Source: Streptomyces sp. WMMC500
GTDB lineage: Bacteria; Actinomycetota; Actinomycetes; Streptomycetales; Streptomycetaceae
Assembly (NCBI RefSeq): GCF_027497195.1
Contig: NZ_CP114905.1
Span: 62,001 to 126,000 of the forward strand
Direction of reading: 5' to 3'
Length of the DNA stretch: 64,000 nucleotides
Shown: positions 16,030-24,510 of the stretch, one piece after another
How the letters are laid out: the number at the start of each line of letters is the position of its first letter
Position numbering within the stretch: the first letter of the stretch is position 1
Position numbers and translations under genes: made by a program
The notes under the pieces: model-generated
Seen by the model: only the letters and a program-made list of their open reading frames with translations
What the model was told of the DNA's origin: nothing
The model's database searches: none

Positions 16030-17492
16030 CCCCCCACCCGGCACCGGACCACACCCCCGGCGGAACCCCGAGCGGAACCGCAGGCGGGGTAGCGGACCGC
16101 ACCCCGGGCCCGACTGCGGGCCCGGCTGCGGGCAGCCCCTCGGACGGGACTGCGGACGGCTCCGCGAACCCGGCTGCGGATGGGGCTGCGGGCGCGGCTG
16201 CGGGCAGTTCCCCGGGTGCGGCTGCGGATGGGGCTGCGGGCGGGACGGTGGTCCGGCGGGCACCGGGCAAGTTGTTCGTCGCAGGCGAGTACGCGGTGGT
16301 CACCCCCGGCGTCCCGGCAATCCTCGTGGCGGTCGACCGGGACATCACGGTCACCGTGTCCGGCTCGGCCACCGCCGGCGTCGACATCTCCTCCGACCTC
16401 CTCACCGGCACGGTGCACTGGCACTGGACCGGCACCCGACTCCACCCCGACGACCGCCCCGACCACCAGCCCGACGGCCAGCCCGACGGCCAGCCCGACG
16501 GCCAGCCCGGCGGGCAGCCCGACGGGCAGCCCGGCGGCCAGTCCGGGGGGCAGCGGGCCCGTAGCTCGCTGGCGCACGTGGTCTCGGCCGTCGAGACCGT
16601 CGGCGAACTCCTGGCCGAACACGGCCGGCCGCTACCCGCGATGACCGTGTCGGTCAGCAGCCGCCTGCACGAAGACGGCCGCAAGTACGGCCTGGGCTCC
16701 AGCGGCGCGGTGACCGTCGCGGCCGTGGACGCCGTCGCCGCCTTCTGCGGCCTGCCCCTGCCGGCCCCCGACCTCTTCCGGCTGGCCCTGCTCGCCAGCG
16801 CCCGCCTCGATACGAAAGGCTCCGGCGGCGACCTGGCCGCCAGTACCTGGGGCGGCTGGATCACCTACCAGGCACCCGACCGGGCCTTCGTCCTCGACCT
16901 CGCCCGCCGCCGGGGCATCGCACACACACTGCGCACCGACTGGCCCGGCTTCGCCGTACGCCGGCTACCGCCACCGGCCGGCCTGCGCCTGGAAGTCGGC
17001 TGGACCAAAACCCCCGCCTCCACCGCATCCCTGGTAGCCGGCCTGCACCGACGCACCTGGCGCGACAGCACCACCTACGAAGCCTTCGTCAAAACCGCCA
17101 CCGCCCTCGTCCACGCCGCCACCGACGCACTCGACACCGGCGACGCACCAGCCCTGCTCCACCAGATCCGCACCGCCCGCCAGGAACTCACCCGCCTGGA
17201 CAACGAAGTCGGCCTGGGCATCTTCACCCCCGAACTCACCACCCTGTGCGACACCGCCGAAGCCGCCGGCGGCGCCGCCAAACCCTCCGGAGCCGGCGGC
17301 GGCGACTGCGGCATCGCCCTCCTGGACACCCACACCCCCCACACCACCACCCACCTCCGACAGCAATGGACCACCGCCGGAATCCTCCCCCTCCCACTGG
17401 CACCCGCCGCCGAAAGAACCAACAGCACCGACAGCACCGGCAGCACCGGCAGCACCGAACGGGCCGACAGGGCCGAGGGCGACCAGACATGA
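16026..17492 (+). CDS. mvaK2: Phosphomevalonate kinase with three low-complexity expansions
   Basis: 488 aa, against about 374 in CL190. GHMP kinase making mevalonate diphosphate. The core is intact: APGKLFVAGEYAVV at about 79, GLGSSGAVTVA, GDLAASTWGGW, and PSGAGGGDCGIALL near the end. The extra length comes from a G/A/P/T-rich N-terminal extension (1-74), a 12-bp minisatellite encoding QPDG/QPGG units at about 145-176 replacing a short surface loop, and an S/T/G-rich C-terminal tail of about 27 residues. All are in frame, so the enzyme is probably active. Overlaps its neighbours by four bases on both sides. Confidence 0.93.
   Translation: MTPHPAPDHTPGGTPSGTAGGVADRTPGPTAGPAAGSPSDGTADGSANPAADGAAGAAAGSSPGAAADGAAGGTVVRRAPGKLFVAGEYAVVTPGVPAILVAVDRDITVTVSGSATAGVDISSDLLTGTVHWHWTGTRLHPDDRPDHQPDGQPDGQPDGQPGGQPDGQPGGQSGGQRARSSLAHVVSAVETVGELLAEHGRPLPAMTVSVSSRLHEDGRKYGLGSSGAVTVAAVDAVAAFCGLPLPAPDLFRLALLASARLDTKGSGGDLAASTWGGWITYQAPDRAFVLDLARRRGIAHTLRTDWPGFAVRRLPPPAGLRLEVGWTKTPASTASLVAGLHRRTWRDSTTYEAFVKTATALVHAATDALDTGDAPALLHQIRTARQELTRLDNEVGLGIFTPELTTLCDTAEAAGGAAKPSGAGGGDCGIALLDTHTPHTTTHLRQQWTTAGILPLPLAPAAERTNSTDSTGSTGSTERADRAEGDQT
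16467..16550 (+). repeat. 12-bp minisatellite inside phosphomevalonate kinase
   Basis: Seven units of CAGCCCGACGGC with changes confined to a few G/C positions; encodes QPDG or QPGG repeats. The period is a multiple of three, so copy-number changes keep the frame. Confidence 0.9.
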
Positions 17493-17581
17493 GCGGTCAG
17501 CGCAAGGACGACGTCCGGCCCGCCACGAAACAGCACCGGACACACAGCCACCTCAACCAGACCCACCAGACCGACCGGTCC

Positions 17582-17617
17582 GACCAGTTGGACCAGTTGG
17601 ACCAGTTGGACCAGTTG
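17582..17617 (+). repeat. 9-bp repeat inside the fni remnant
   Basis: Four perfect copies of GACCAGTTG, in frame, encoding DQL. They interrupt the conserved N-terminal part of fni between the HLNQ and GVAFV segments. Confidence 0.9.
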
Positions 17618-17864
17618 GACGGGGTGGCATTCGTCCGTGCCCCGGCCGGCACCGGCCGCCCCGGCGTGCCGCCGGCCGCACCGCTGAGCGGCACCGACCG
17701 GCCCTGCATCAACGCGATGACCGGCGCCGGCACCACGACCGGTGAGATCAACCGGGACCTGGCCACCACCGCCCACCAGACCCGGGCGCCCACCGCCGGG
17801 AACGCCGGTCAACGCCTGCCGCACCGCCTGCTCGTACCCGGGCACCGTCCGGGACCCCGCACAC

Positions 17865-18013
17865 CCGCAACCCCGACACCCGCAGCACCCCGACACCCGC
17901 AGCACCCGCAGCACCCGCAGCATTCTGACGCCTGCAGCGCTCTGACGCCTGCAGCACCTGCAGCACCTTCGGCAGCTTCGACAAGTTCGACAGCTTCGAC
18001 AAGTTCGACAGTT
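17865..18013 (+). repeat. Nested short repeats replacing the fni 3' part
   Basis: Successive families of ACACCCGCA, CACCCGCAG, GACGCCTGCAG and TTCGACAAG/TTCGACAG units fill the space up to 30 bp before the HMG-CoA reductase start. Nothing of the isomerase barrel remains here. Confidence 0.8.
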
Positions 18014-18046
18014 TGACGCCTTCGACGAGATGACGGGAAGCACACG

Positions 18047-19108
18047 ATGACCGACGCACACGCGATAGCCGGGGTCCCGATGAAGTGGGTGGGCCCCCTG
18101 CGCATCTCGGGGAACGTCGCCCACACCGAGACCCACGTGCCCCTGGCCACCTACGAATCGCCGCTGTGGCCCTCGGTGGGCCGGGGCGCGAAGGTCTCCA
18201 TGCTCGCCGAGCAGGGCATCGTCGCCACCCTCGTCGACGAGCGGATGACCCGCTCGGTGCTCGTCGAAGCAACCGACGCACTCACCGCCCACACCGCCGC
18301 GCAGGCCATCGACACGCGCATCGACGAACTGCGCGAGGTGGTACGCGGCTGCAGCCGGTACGCCCAGCTCATCGGCATCCGCCACGAGATCACGGCGAAT
18401 CTGCTGTTCATCCGCTTCGAGTTCAGCACCGGCGACGCCTCCGGCCACAACATGGCCACCCTCGCCTCCGACGCCCTGCTGGGCCACCTCCTCAAGACCA
18501 TCCCCGGCATCTCCTACGGATCGATCTCCGGGAACTACTGCACCGACAAGAAGGCCACCGCGATCAACGGGATCCTCGGCCGCGGGAAGAACGTCGTCAC
18601 CGAACTGCTCATCCCCCAGCAGGTCGTCACCGACGTCCTGCACACCACCGCCGCGAAAGTCGTCGAGCTCAACATCCGCAAGAACCTCCTGGGCACCCTC
18701 CTGGCCGGCGGTATCCGCTCGGCCAACGCCCACTACGCGAACATGCTCCTCGGCTTCTACCTGGCCACCGGCCAGGACGCGGCCAACATCGTCGAAGGCT
18801 CCCAAGGCGTCACGATGGCCGAAGACCGCGACGGCGACCTGTACTTCTCCTGCACCCTGCCCAACCTGATCGTCGGCACCGTCGGCAACGGCAAGGGCCT
18901 GGGCTTCGTGGAGACGAACCTGACCCGCCTGGGCTGCCGCGCCGACGGCGAACCCGGCACCAACGCACGCAGGCTCGCCGTCATCGCCGCGGCCACCGTG
19001 CTGTGCGGGGAACTGTCCCTGCTCGCAGCCCAGACCAACCCCGGCGAACTCATGCGCGCACACCTCCAGCTCGAACGCGACCACACGACCGCAAAGGTTG
19101 GTGCCTAG
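18047..19108 (+). CDS. mvaA: HMG-CoA reductase (class I type)
   Basis: 353 aa, the same length as the CL190 enzyme. Reduces HMG-CoA to mevalonate with two NADPH. Motifs: MLAEQGIVATLVDERMTRS near 58, FEFSTGDASGHNMAT (GDASGHNM corresponds to the dinucleotide motif DAMGMN), NYCTDKKATAING with the catalytic Lys, GTVGNGKGLGF, and a C-terminal MRAHLQLERDH. It lies 30 bp after the fni remnant and two bases before the HMG-CoA synthase start, so it is cotranscribed with both. No membrane segment, as expected for bacterial forms. Confidence 0.95.
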   Translation: MTDAHAIAGVPMKWVGPLRISGNVAHTETHVPLATYESPLWPSVGRGAKVSMLAEQGIVATLVDERMTRSVLVEATDALTAHTAAQAIDTRIDELREVVRGCSRYAQLIGIRHEITANLLFIRFEFSTGDASGHNMATLASDALLGHLLKTIPGISYGSISGNYCTDKKATAINGILGRGKNVVTELLIPQQVVTDVLHTTAAKVVELNIRKNLLGTLLAGGIRSANAHYANMLLGFYLATGQDAANIVEGSQGVTMAEDRDGDLYFSCTLPNLIVGTVGNGKGLGFVETNLTRLGCRADGEPGTNARRLAVIAAATVLCGELSLLAAQTNPGELMRAHLQLERDHTTAKVGA

Positions 19109-19110
19109 GC

Positions 19111-20280
19111 ATGTCCCACCACCTCGGAATCCACGACCTGTCGTTCGCGACCACCGAGTTCGTCCTGCCCCACACCGCACTCGCCGACCACAACGGCACC
19201 GACATCGGCAAATACCACACCGGTATCGGCCAGGAATCCATGAGCATCCCCGCCGCCGACGAAGACATCGTCACCATGGCCGCCACCGCCGCCGCCCCCC
19301 TGATCGCCCGCCACGGCAGCGACCGCATCCGCACCGTCGTCTTCGCCACCGAATCATCCATCGACCAGGCCAAAGCAGCCGGCGTCTACGTCCACTCCCT
19401 CCTCCAACTCCCCTCCGCCACCCGCGTCGTCGAACTCAAACAAGCCTGCTACGGCGCCACCGCCGCCCTCCAGTTCGCCCTCGGCCTCATCCGCCGCGAC
19501 CCCACCCAACACGTCCTCGTCATCGCCAGCGACGTCTCCAAATACGACGCCGACAGCCCCGGCGAAGCAACCCAAGGCGCCGCAGCCGTCGCCATGCTCG
19601 TCACCGCCAACCCCGCCCTGCTCACCATCCACGACCCCTCCGGCCTCTACACCGCCGACGTCATGGACTTCTGGCGACCCAACTACCGCGACACCGCCCT
19701 CGTCGACGGACAAGAATCCATCAACGCCTACCTCCAAGCCGTCGAAGGCACCTGGAAGGACTACACCGAACAAGGCGGCCACACCCTCGACGACTTCACT
19801 GCCTTCTGCTACCACCAGCCATTCACAAAAATGGCCTACAAAGCACACCGCCACCTACTCAACTACAACGACCGCGACACCGACCACCACACCATCACCC
19901 AAGCCATCGGCCCCACCACCACCTACAACAACGTCATCGGCAACAGCTACACCGCCTCCGTCTACCTCGGCCTCGCCGCACTCCTCGACCACACACCCGA
20001 CCTCACCAACCAACCCATCGGCCTCTTCAGCTACGGCTCCGGCAGCGTCGCCGAATTCTTCGCCGCCACCCCCACCCCCGACTACCACAACCACCTCCAC
20101 ACCACCACCAACCAACACACCATCACCCGCCGCACCACCATCGACTACCCCACCTACCTCCAACTCCACGAAAACACCCTCCCCACCGACGGCACCCACC
20201 ACACCACCCCCACCCAAACCACCGGCCCCTACCGACTAGCCGGAATCAACAACCACAAACGCATCTACGAAACCCGCTAA
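19111..20280 (+). CDS. mvaS: HMG-CoA synthase
   Basis: 389 aa. Condenses acetyl-CoA with acetoacetyl-CoA to HMG-CoA. Thiolase fold; catalytic Cys113 in ELKQACYGATAAL, Glu81 in ATESSID, His235 in CYHQPFTKMAYKAH, and the closing GPYRLAGINNHKRIYE. From about residue 100 on, codons end almost only in C or A, and the last 60 residues are unusually rich in H, T and N where CL190 has A, E and R, as if amino-acid content followed the strand composition. The frame is intact and key residues are present, so activity is likely. Confidence 0.95.
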   Translation: MSHHLGIHDLSFATTEFVLPHTALADHNGTDIGKYHTGIGQESMSIPAADEDIVTMAATAAAPLIARHGSDRIRTVVFATESSIDQAKAAGVYVHSLLQLPSATRVVELKQACYGATAALQFALGLIRRDPTQHVLVIASDVSKYDADSPGEATQGAAAVAMLVTANPALLTIHDPSGLYTADVMDFWRPNYRDTALVDGQESINAYLQAVEGTWKDYTEQGGHTLDDFTAFCYHQPFTKMAYKAHRHLLNYNDRDTDHHTITQAIGPTTTYNNVIGNSYTASVYLGLAALLDHTPDLTNQPIGLFSYGSGSVAEFFAATPTPDYHNHLHTTTNQHTITRRTTIDYPTYLQLHENTLPTDGTHHTTPTQTTGPYRLAGINNHKRIYETR

Positions 20281-21320
20281 ACCCCACCCACAAAACCCGC
20301 CCACAAACCCGCCCACAAACCCGGCCGGCAAGCAGAACAGACAACACACAAACCAGACCGGCACGCACCAGCCGGACCGGCGTGCGCACCAGCCCACACG
20401 AACCGACGGCCAGGCAACACACCAGCCACACCAACAGGCCGACGACCACCAGGCCGACGGGCAGACGGGCAGACGGGGCCGGCAGGCAGACGGGCGACAC
20501 CAGCCAGACCGCACGGGCCGCCAGGCCGACGGGCGGGCAACACCAGCCAGACCGCACCAGCCGGACCGGCGCACACACCAGGCCACACACAAGGCCGGAC
20601 CAGCGCCAGGCCAGGCCACGCACCGACCGGACCCAGACCGGGCCGCAGCGCGCGACGGGACGGAAAACGCACCAGCCAGCCAGACCGGCACACAAAGCCG
20701 GGCCGGCGCACGAACCGCACCACGCACCACGCACCACGCACCACGCACCACGCACCACGCACCAGTCAGGCCACGCACAGACCGGACCCAGACCGGGGCC
20801 GCGGGGCAGGGCGGGGCGCGACGGGACGGGACGCAAAACGCACCACCCAACCGGCGCACCAGCCGGAGCACGCACACGCCAGAGCGCACCAGTCGGCCGC
20901 GCACCGCCCAGACCGGGCAGGCGCGCGAGCCACCCCACGCACCACGCAGGCCACGCAGGCCACGCACCGGGCACCGGGCACCAGCCCGGCCGCGCAAGGA
21001 CCAGGCCGGCGCGCGAGCCGAACCACGCACGGGGCCAGGCCGGCATACGAGGCCGGGCCGGCCGACGGGCCAGGCCACGCACCAACCGGACCGGCACACC
21101 AGCCGGACCACGCACCAGCAAGACCGCGCACAAGGCCAAGCCGCACACGCACCGGACCGCGCGCGGGCCGGGCCGCTCAGGGACAGGCCGCGCACCACCC
21201 AGGCCGTGCACGGGCCCGGCCGCTCACCGGCCAGGCCGAGCCGGCCGGACGGGCGCGGGGCGGGACTGGGCGGGGCAGGGAACAGACAGTCATCCGAGAC
21301 CACTCGAGGGGAGGGCACGC
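20281..21320. other. T-depleted low-complexity spacer between mvaS and nphT7
   Basis: 1,040 bp without a recognisable gene. In 20281-21240 the + strand has only seven T in 960 bases, and 20384-20765 has none. Units such as ACCAGCCGGACCGGC and GGCCAGGCCACGCACC recur in degenerate form, with about seven copies of GCACCAC near 20717-20765. Because every stop codon on either strand needs a T on this strand, all six frames remain open; the long frames seen here are therefore not evidence of genes. A sensible leader for nphT7 starts only at about 21290 (GAGGGGAGGG). Confidence 0.9.
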
Positions 21321-22358
21321 ATGACCGACATCGGGCCCATCGATATCGACGCCGACGTGCCGGACCGGATCAGCCCCAGCATCGACGTCAGAATCCTCGG
21401 CACCGGCGCCTACGTGCCCGACCGGATCGTCACCAACGACGAAGTCGGCGCACCCGCCGGCGTCGACGACGACTGGATCACCCGCAAAACCGCCATCCGT
21501 GAACGCCGCTGGGCCGCCCCCGACCAAGCCACCTCCGACCTGGCCACCACCGCAGCACGCGCCGCCATGCAAGCAGCAGGCATCACCGCCGAACAACTCT
21601 CCGTCATCGCCGTCGCCACCTCCACCCCCGACCGCCCCCAACCCCCCACCGCCGCCTACGTCCAACGCAACCTCGGCGCATCCGGCACCGCCGCATTCGA
21701 CGTCAACGCCGTCTGCTCCGGCACCGTCTTCGCCCTCTCCGCCGTCGGCAGCGCCATCCTCCGACGCGGCGGCTACGCCCTCGTCGTCGGCGCCGACATA
21801 TACTCACGCATCCTCAACCCCACCGACCGCAAAACAGTCGTCCTCTTCGGCGACGGCGCCGGCGCCATGGTCCTGGGCACCACCCGCCACGGCCCCCTCC
21901 TCCGCCACGTCGCACTCCACACCTTCGGCGACCTCTCCCACCTCATCGAAGTCCCCGCAGGCGGCAGCCGACACCCCCACAACCACGACACCCTCGACAA
22001 CAACCTCCAATACTTCACCATGGACGGCCGAGAAGTACGCCGCTTCGTCGTCGAACAACTCCCCCAACTCATCAAAGAATTCCTCCACGAAGCCGGCGTC
22101 GAACCCGCCGACATCAGCCACATCATCCCCCACCAAGCCAACGGCGTCATGCTCGACTCCATGATCGAAGACCTCGCCATGCCCCGCGCCACCATGCACC
22201 GCACCCTCACCCACTACGGCAACACCGGAGCCGCCTCCATCCCCATCACCCTCGACACCGCCGCCCGCCAAAACACCCTCCACCCCGGCCAACTCATCCT
22301 CCTCGCCGGCTTCGGCGGCGGCATGGCCACCAGCTTCGCCCTCATCGAATGGAACTAA
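21321..22358 (+). CDS. nphT7: Acetoacetyl-CoA synthase, NphT7-type (KAS III family)
   Basis: 345 aa. Condenses acetyl-CoA with malonyl-CoA to acetoacetyl-CoA, the irreversible entry to the mevalonate pathway. KAS III triad: Cys132 in NAVCSGTVF, His271 in IIPHQANGV, Asn301 in HYGNTGAAS. Very close to NphT7 of CL190 but with about 18 extra N-terminal residues (DIGPIDIDADVPDRISPS region). GGGGAGGG precedes ATG 21321. It is separated from mvaS by a 1-kb spacer instead of following directly, so it may need its own promoter. Third codon positions are strongly C-biased. Confidence 0.95.
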   Translation: MTDIGPIDIDADVPDRISPSIDVRILGTGAYVPDRIVTNDEVGAPAGVDDDWITRKTAIRERRWAAPDQATSDLATTAARAAMQAAGITAEQLSVIAVATSTPDRPQPPTAAYVQRNLGASGTAAFDVNAVCSGTVFALSAVGSAILRRGGYALVVGADIYSRILNPTDRKTVVLFGDGAGAMVLGTTRHGPLLRHVALHTFGDLSHLIEVPAGGSRHPHNHDTLDNNLQYFTMDGREVRRFVVEQLPQLIKEFLHEAGVEPADISHIIPHQANGVMLDSMIEDLAMPRATMHRTLTHYGNTGAASIPITLDTAARQNTLHPGQLILLAGFGGGMATSFALIEWN

Positions 22359-23430
22359 CCCCACCCCACACCCCCCACCACCACACCCCCCACAACGAAC
22401 CCGGAAAACACCCCGAACACACCACCGACCGGATTCAGAAAACCACCGGCAAAAACCCCTCCCCAAACAACACCGACACCAACCCACAACACCAACCCAC
22501 ACACCCAAGAAAACGCCGAACAGACCCACAGCAGCAGCAAAACCGGCGCCACGACACGACCGGGAAAACACCGGAACCACCGGGAAACACCGGCACGGCA
22601 GCAGAACTCCCTTCGTGCAGGCGTTCTTAAGGGCTACCGAACCACACCCACACCCACACCCACACCCACACCCAGACCCAGAACCCACCGCCGGGCACAG
22701 GCGGCGAAAACCAGCAGGACCCACCCGCCACCCCCACCACCGGCCCCCCGGGGGAACACGACCTCCACGGCGCCGAGGACATCACAGACCCAGGCGCCGA
22801 ACCACGCCGACACCGGACCACACAACAACAGTCCACCAGCACGGCTGCCACCCACAGCCCGACCGAACAGGGACCTCAAACAGCAGAACACGGAGCGCAC
22901 CGGACTACAGCAGCACCGCCAGGAACCAGAACCCAAGAACCAGGAACCAGGAACCAGGCGTCAGGAACCAGACGTCAAGGAGGGCCGAGGGCCAGACGTC
23001 AAGGGGCCAGGCCGAGGGCCAGGCGTCAGGGCCCGGGCCCGGAGCCCGAGAGCCGGGCGCCGGGTGTCAGGGGCCCGGAGGGGACAGTGCGGGCACAGCA
23101 GGCGCAGCAACACCACCCAGGAGCACCCCGGGGCAGCACAACAGCCACACCCCCCGGGGGGAGGGTGGAAGCCGCAGACGACACACCCGACACACCACCG
23201 ACAGCCAACGCACACAACAAGCCCACGCCCCACCCCCCGCACCGCCTCACCGATGAAGCCGGCCCGCCGAACCACGACCTCATCCACCACCACACCAATG
23301 CCCCACCTGCCCACCGCCTTCCCCTGACCCGGCGACACCGACCACGACCAGGCACGGACAGGCGACGACACATCCAGCCCCGCGAACCATGCCGGTCAGC
23401 GCATCCACCCCCACAGGCGGGTAAAGGCCA
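22359..23430. other. Low-complexity gap downstream of nphT7
   Basis: About 1.1 kb of C/A-rich + strand without a recognisable gene. It includes five or six ACACCC units (about 22641-22675), AGGAACC units (about 22935-22970) and GGCCGAGGGCCAGACGTCAA-like repeats (about 22976-23035). No ribosome site with a plausible product is visible. Confidence 0.8.
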
Positions 23431-23613
23431 GGGTGGGTGACCGCGGTGCTCGGCACGCGTTGCCGTTCGTGGTGCCGGCGTCTCCTCGTCACGGGAGGTT
23501 TCCCCGGTCGCCCCGCGGCCCCCGGGGGCAGGTCGGGACAGGGTAGGGCCGGTTTCGCGGGCATGACCCTCCCGCGCCTGCGCGGCGGAGCCGACACCCG
23601 TGGACGAGTGGGG
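23431..23613 (+). repeat. 183-bp repeat, left copy
   Basis: About 90 percent or more identical by eye to the reverse complement of 27344-27527. Shared landmarks include GTTGCCGTTCGTGGTGCC, GTCACGGGAGGTTTCCCC, the GCGGCCCCCGGGGGCAGG stretch and CCGACACCCGTGGACGAG. It marks the left edge of a block of ordinary composition. No coding function is evident. Confidence 0.85.
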
Positions 23614-23743
23614 CTTGAAGGCGTGACGGCCGGTAGCCGGTAGCCGGAGCGTGCCGGCATCCGCAGCAGGAGGGGTTTGCGTTGGATCCCGGAGGGTTGG
23701 AAGTCGTGTGTCCTTGGTGGGGGCGCGGGTAACACTTGGCGTC

Positions 23744-24064
23744 ATGACTGATAATGGTGATGCTCTACGGTCCGGCTGGGATCGGACCCGCGGCCACCTG
23801 GATGCTGCCCGGGTCTGTCTCACGTCTGTGCCGGGCATTGATCTCTCGGCGGCGTTGGAGTTCCTGGAGCACAATGAGCTGGGGCTTGCTTTTGATTGTC
23901 TGGTCGGTCTGGGTGATGGTCATGATCTGCCTCTGGGTTTTTGGCGGCACTTGGACCGGGCGGCTCGTGAGATGCAGCTCTACAGCGATGCGCTGCACAG
24001 GCCCCACCTGACAGCTGCCGACCTCTGCCGACGTCGCCTCGCCGCGGCCTCCGAGCAGGAATGA
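23744..24064 (+). CDS. Small MafI-immunity-like protein
   Basis: 106 aa. Helical, acidic protein with the pattern LEFLEHNELGLAFDCLVGLGD followed by LPLGFWRHLDRAAREMQL, resembling small MafI-type immunity proteins that are common as orphans in Streptomyces; resemblance is from memory. The ATG at 23744 has only a weak ribosome site. Codons are less GC-biased at the third position than in neighbouring genes (GAT, CTT, TTT, GGT), a sign of different origin. No toxin gene is adjacent. Confidence 0.65.
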   Translation: MTDNGDALRSGWDRTRGHLDAARVCLTSVPGIDLSAALEFLEHNELGLAFDCLVGLGDGHDLPLGFWRHLDRAAREMQLYSDALHRPHLTAADLCRRRLAAASEQE

Positions 24065-24510
24065 TCCGCCAGCCCGGGCCTTCCGGTCAGCGCACCGGCC
24101 GTCCGGGGTTCACGGCCGCCTCGGCGGCCACACACCCCGATGAGCTGGGTAGGGCTGGGTAGGGCTGGACTGGTGGCGGTGTTCCGTCACCAGCCGGAGC
24201 GCCACGCACGACCCACACCCAAACACCATCAGCGACTCCGGCACCACAAAGCCCCCACCCGCCAACCACCCCGGACACCGAGACCACAAAACCCGGACCC
24301 CAGCCCCGCCACACACCCCCGACCACGCTCGTCAACGAGACCGGCACCGACTCCCACCGGCTCGCGCACACCCAGCAGACCGAGACCGGCTTCGTTCACT
24401 TTGAGGGACGGCGTTTGTCGATCAGTTTCAGCAGCAGTCGGTGATCTTCACCGCTGCGGTTGCTCACGAGATAGGACGGCACCCCGCCCCGCGCACCGGC
24501 ATGGCGTGGC
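24065..24510. other. Gap with a second repeat family
   Basis: 446 bp without a gene. It contains a small GGCCGCC/GGCGGCC hairpin (24114-24129), three TGGGTAGGGC units (about 24145-24170) and the left copy of a 120-130-bp direct repeat (24206-24335). Confidence 0.7.
24206..24335 (+). repeat. Direct repeat, left copy (partner at 27530-27650)
   Basis: Both copies run GCACGACCCACACCC, CACCATCAGCGACTCCGGCA, GACCACAAAACCCGGACCCC and CCGACCACGCTCGTCAA in the same order; the right copy lacks about nine bases. Same orientation, roughly 90 percent identical by eye. Confidence 0.85.

Larger units (their letters stand above)
17489..18016 (+). pseudogene. fni: Type-2 IPP isomerase (fni) remnant, truncated by repeats
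   Basis: In CL190-type operons fni sits between phosphomevalonate kinase and HMG-CoA reductase. Here the same slot opens with a recognisable fni N-terminus: MSGQRKDD (the following His codon missing), later DRPCINAMTG and TGEINRDLATTAHQTR, aligning with INAMTGGS and GLINRDLATAARETG of the real enzyme. A 9-bp repeat inserts DQL four times, and after about 115 residues homology is lost in P/A/Q/S-rich repeats that end at 18016. The FMN-binding barrel, catalytic Gln and about two thirds of the protein are missing, so it cannot isomerise IPP. It still overlaps mvaK2 by ATGA. Confidence 0.85.

Noticed and set aside
20236..21318. Long Trp/Arg/Gly-rich open frames on the minus strand of the spacer
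   Set aside because: Same cause: lack of T on + removes every stop on the other strand. Composition is repeat-like, with no ribosome site and no known family.
19098..22358. A single open frame of more than 1,000 codons spanning mvaS, the spacer and nphT7
   Set aside because: It is open only because T is almost absent; mvaS and nphT7 have their own starts and match known proteins in that frame separately.
23734..23741. Another ACTTGGCG before the MafI-like gene
   Set aside because: A single copy without an 11-bp-phased partner; likely chance.
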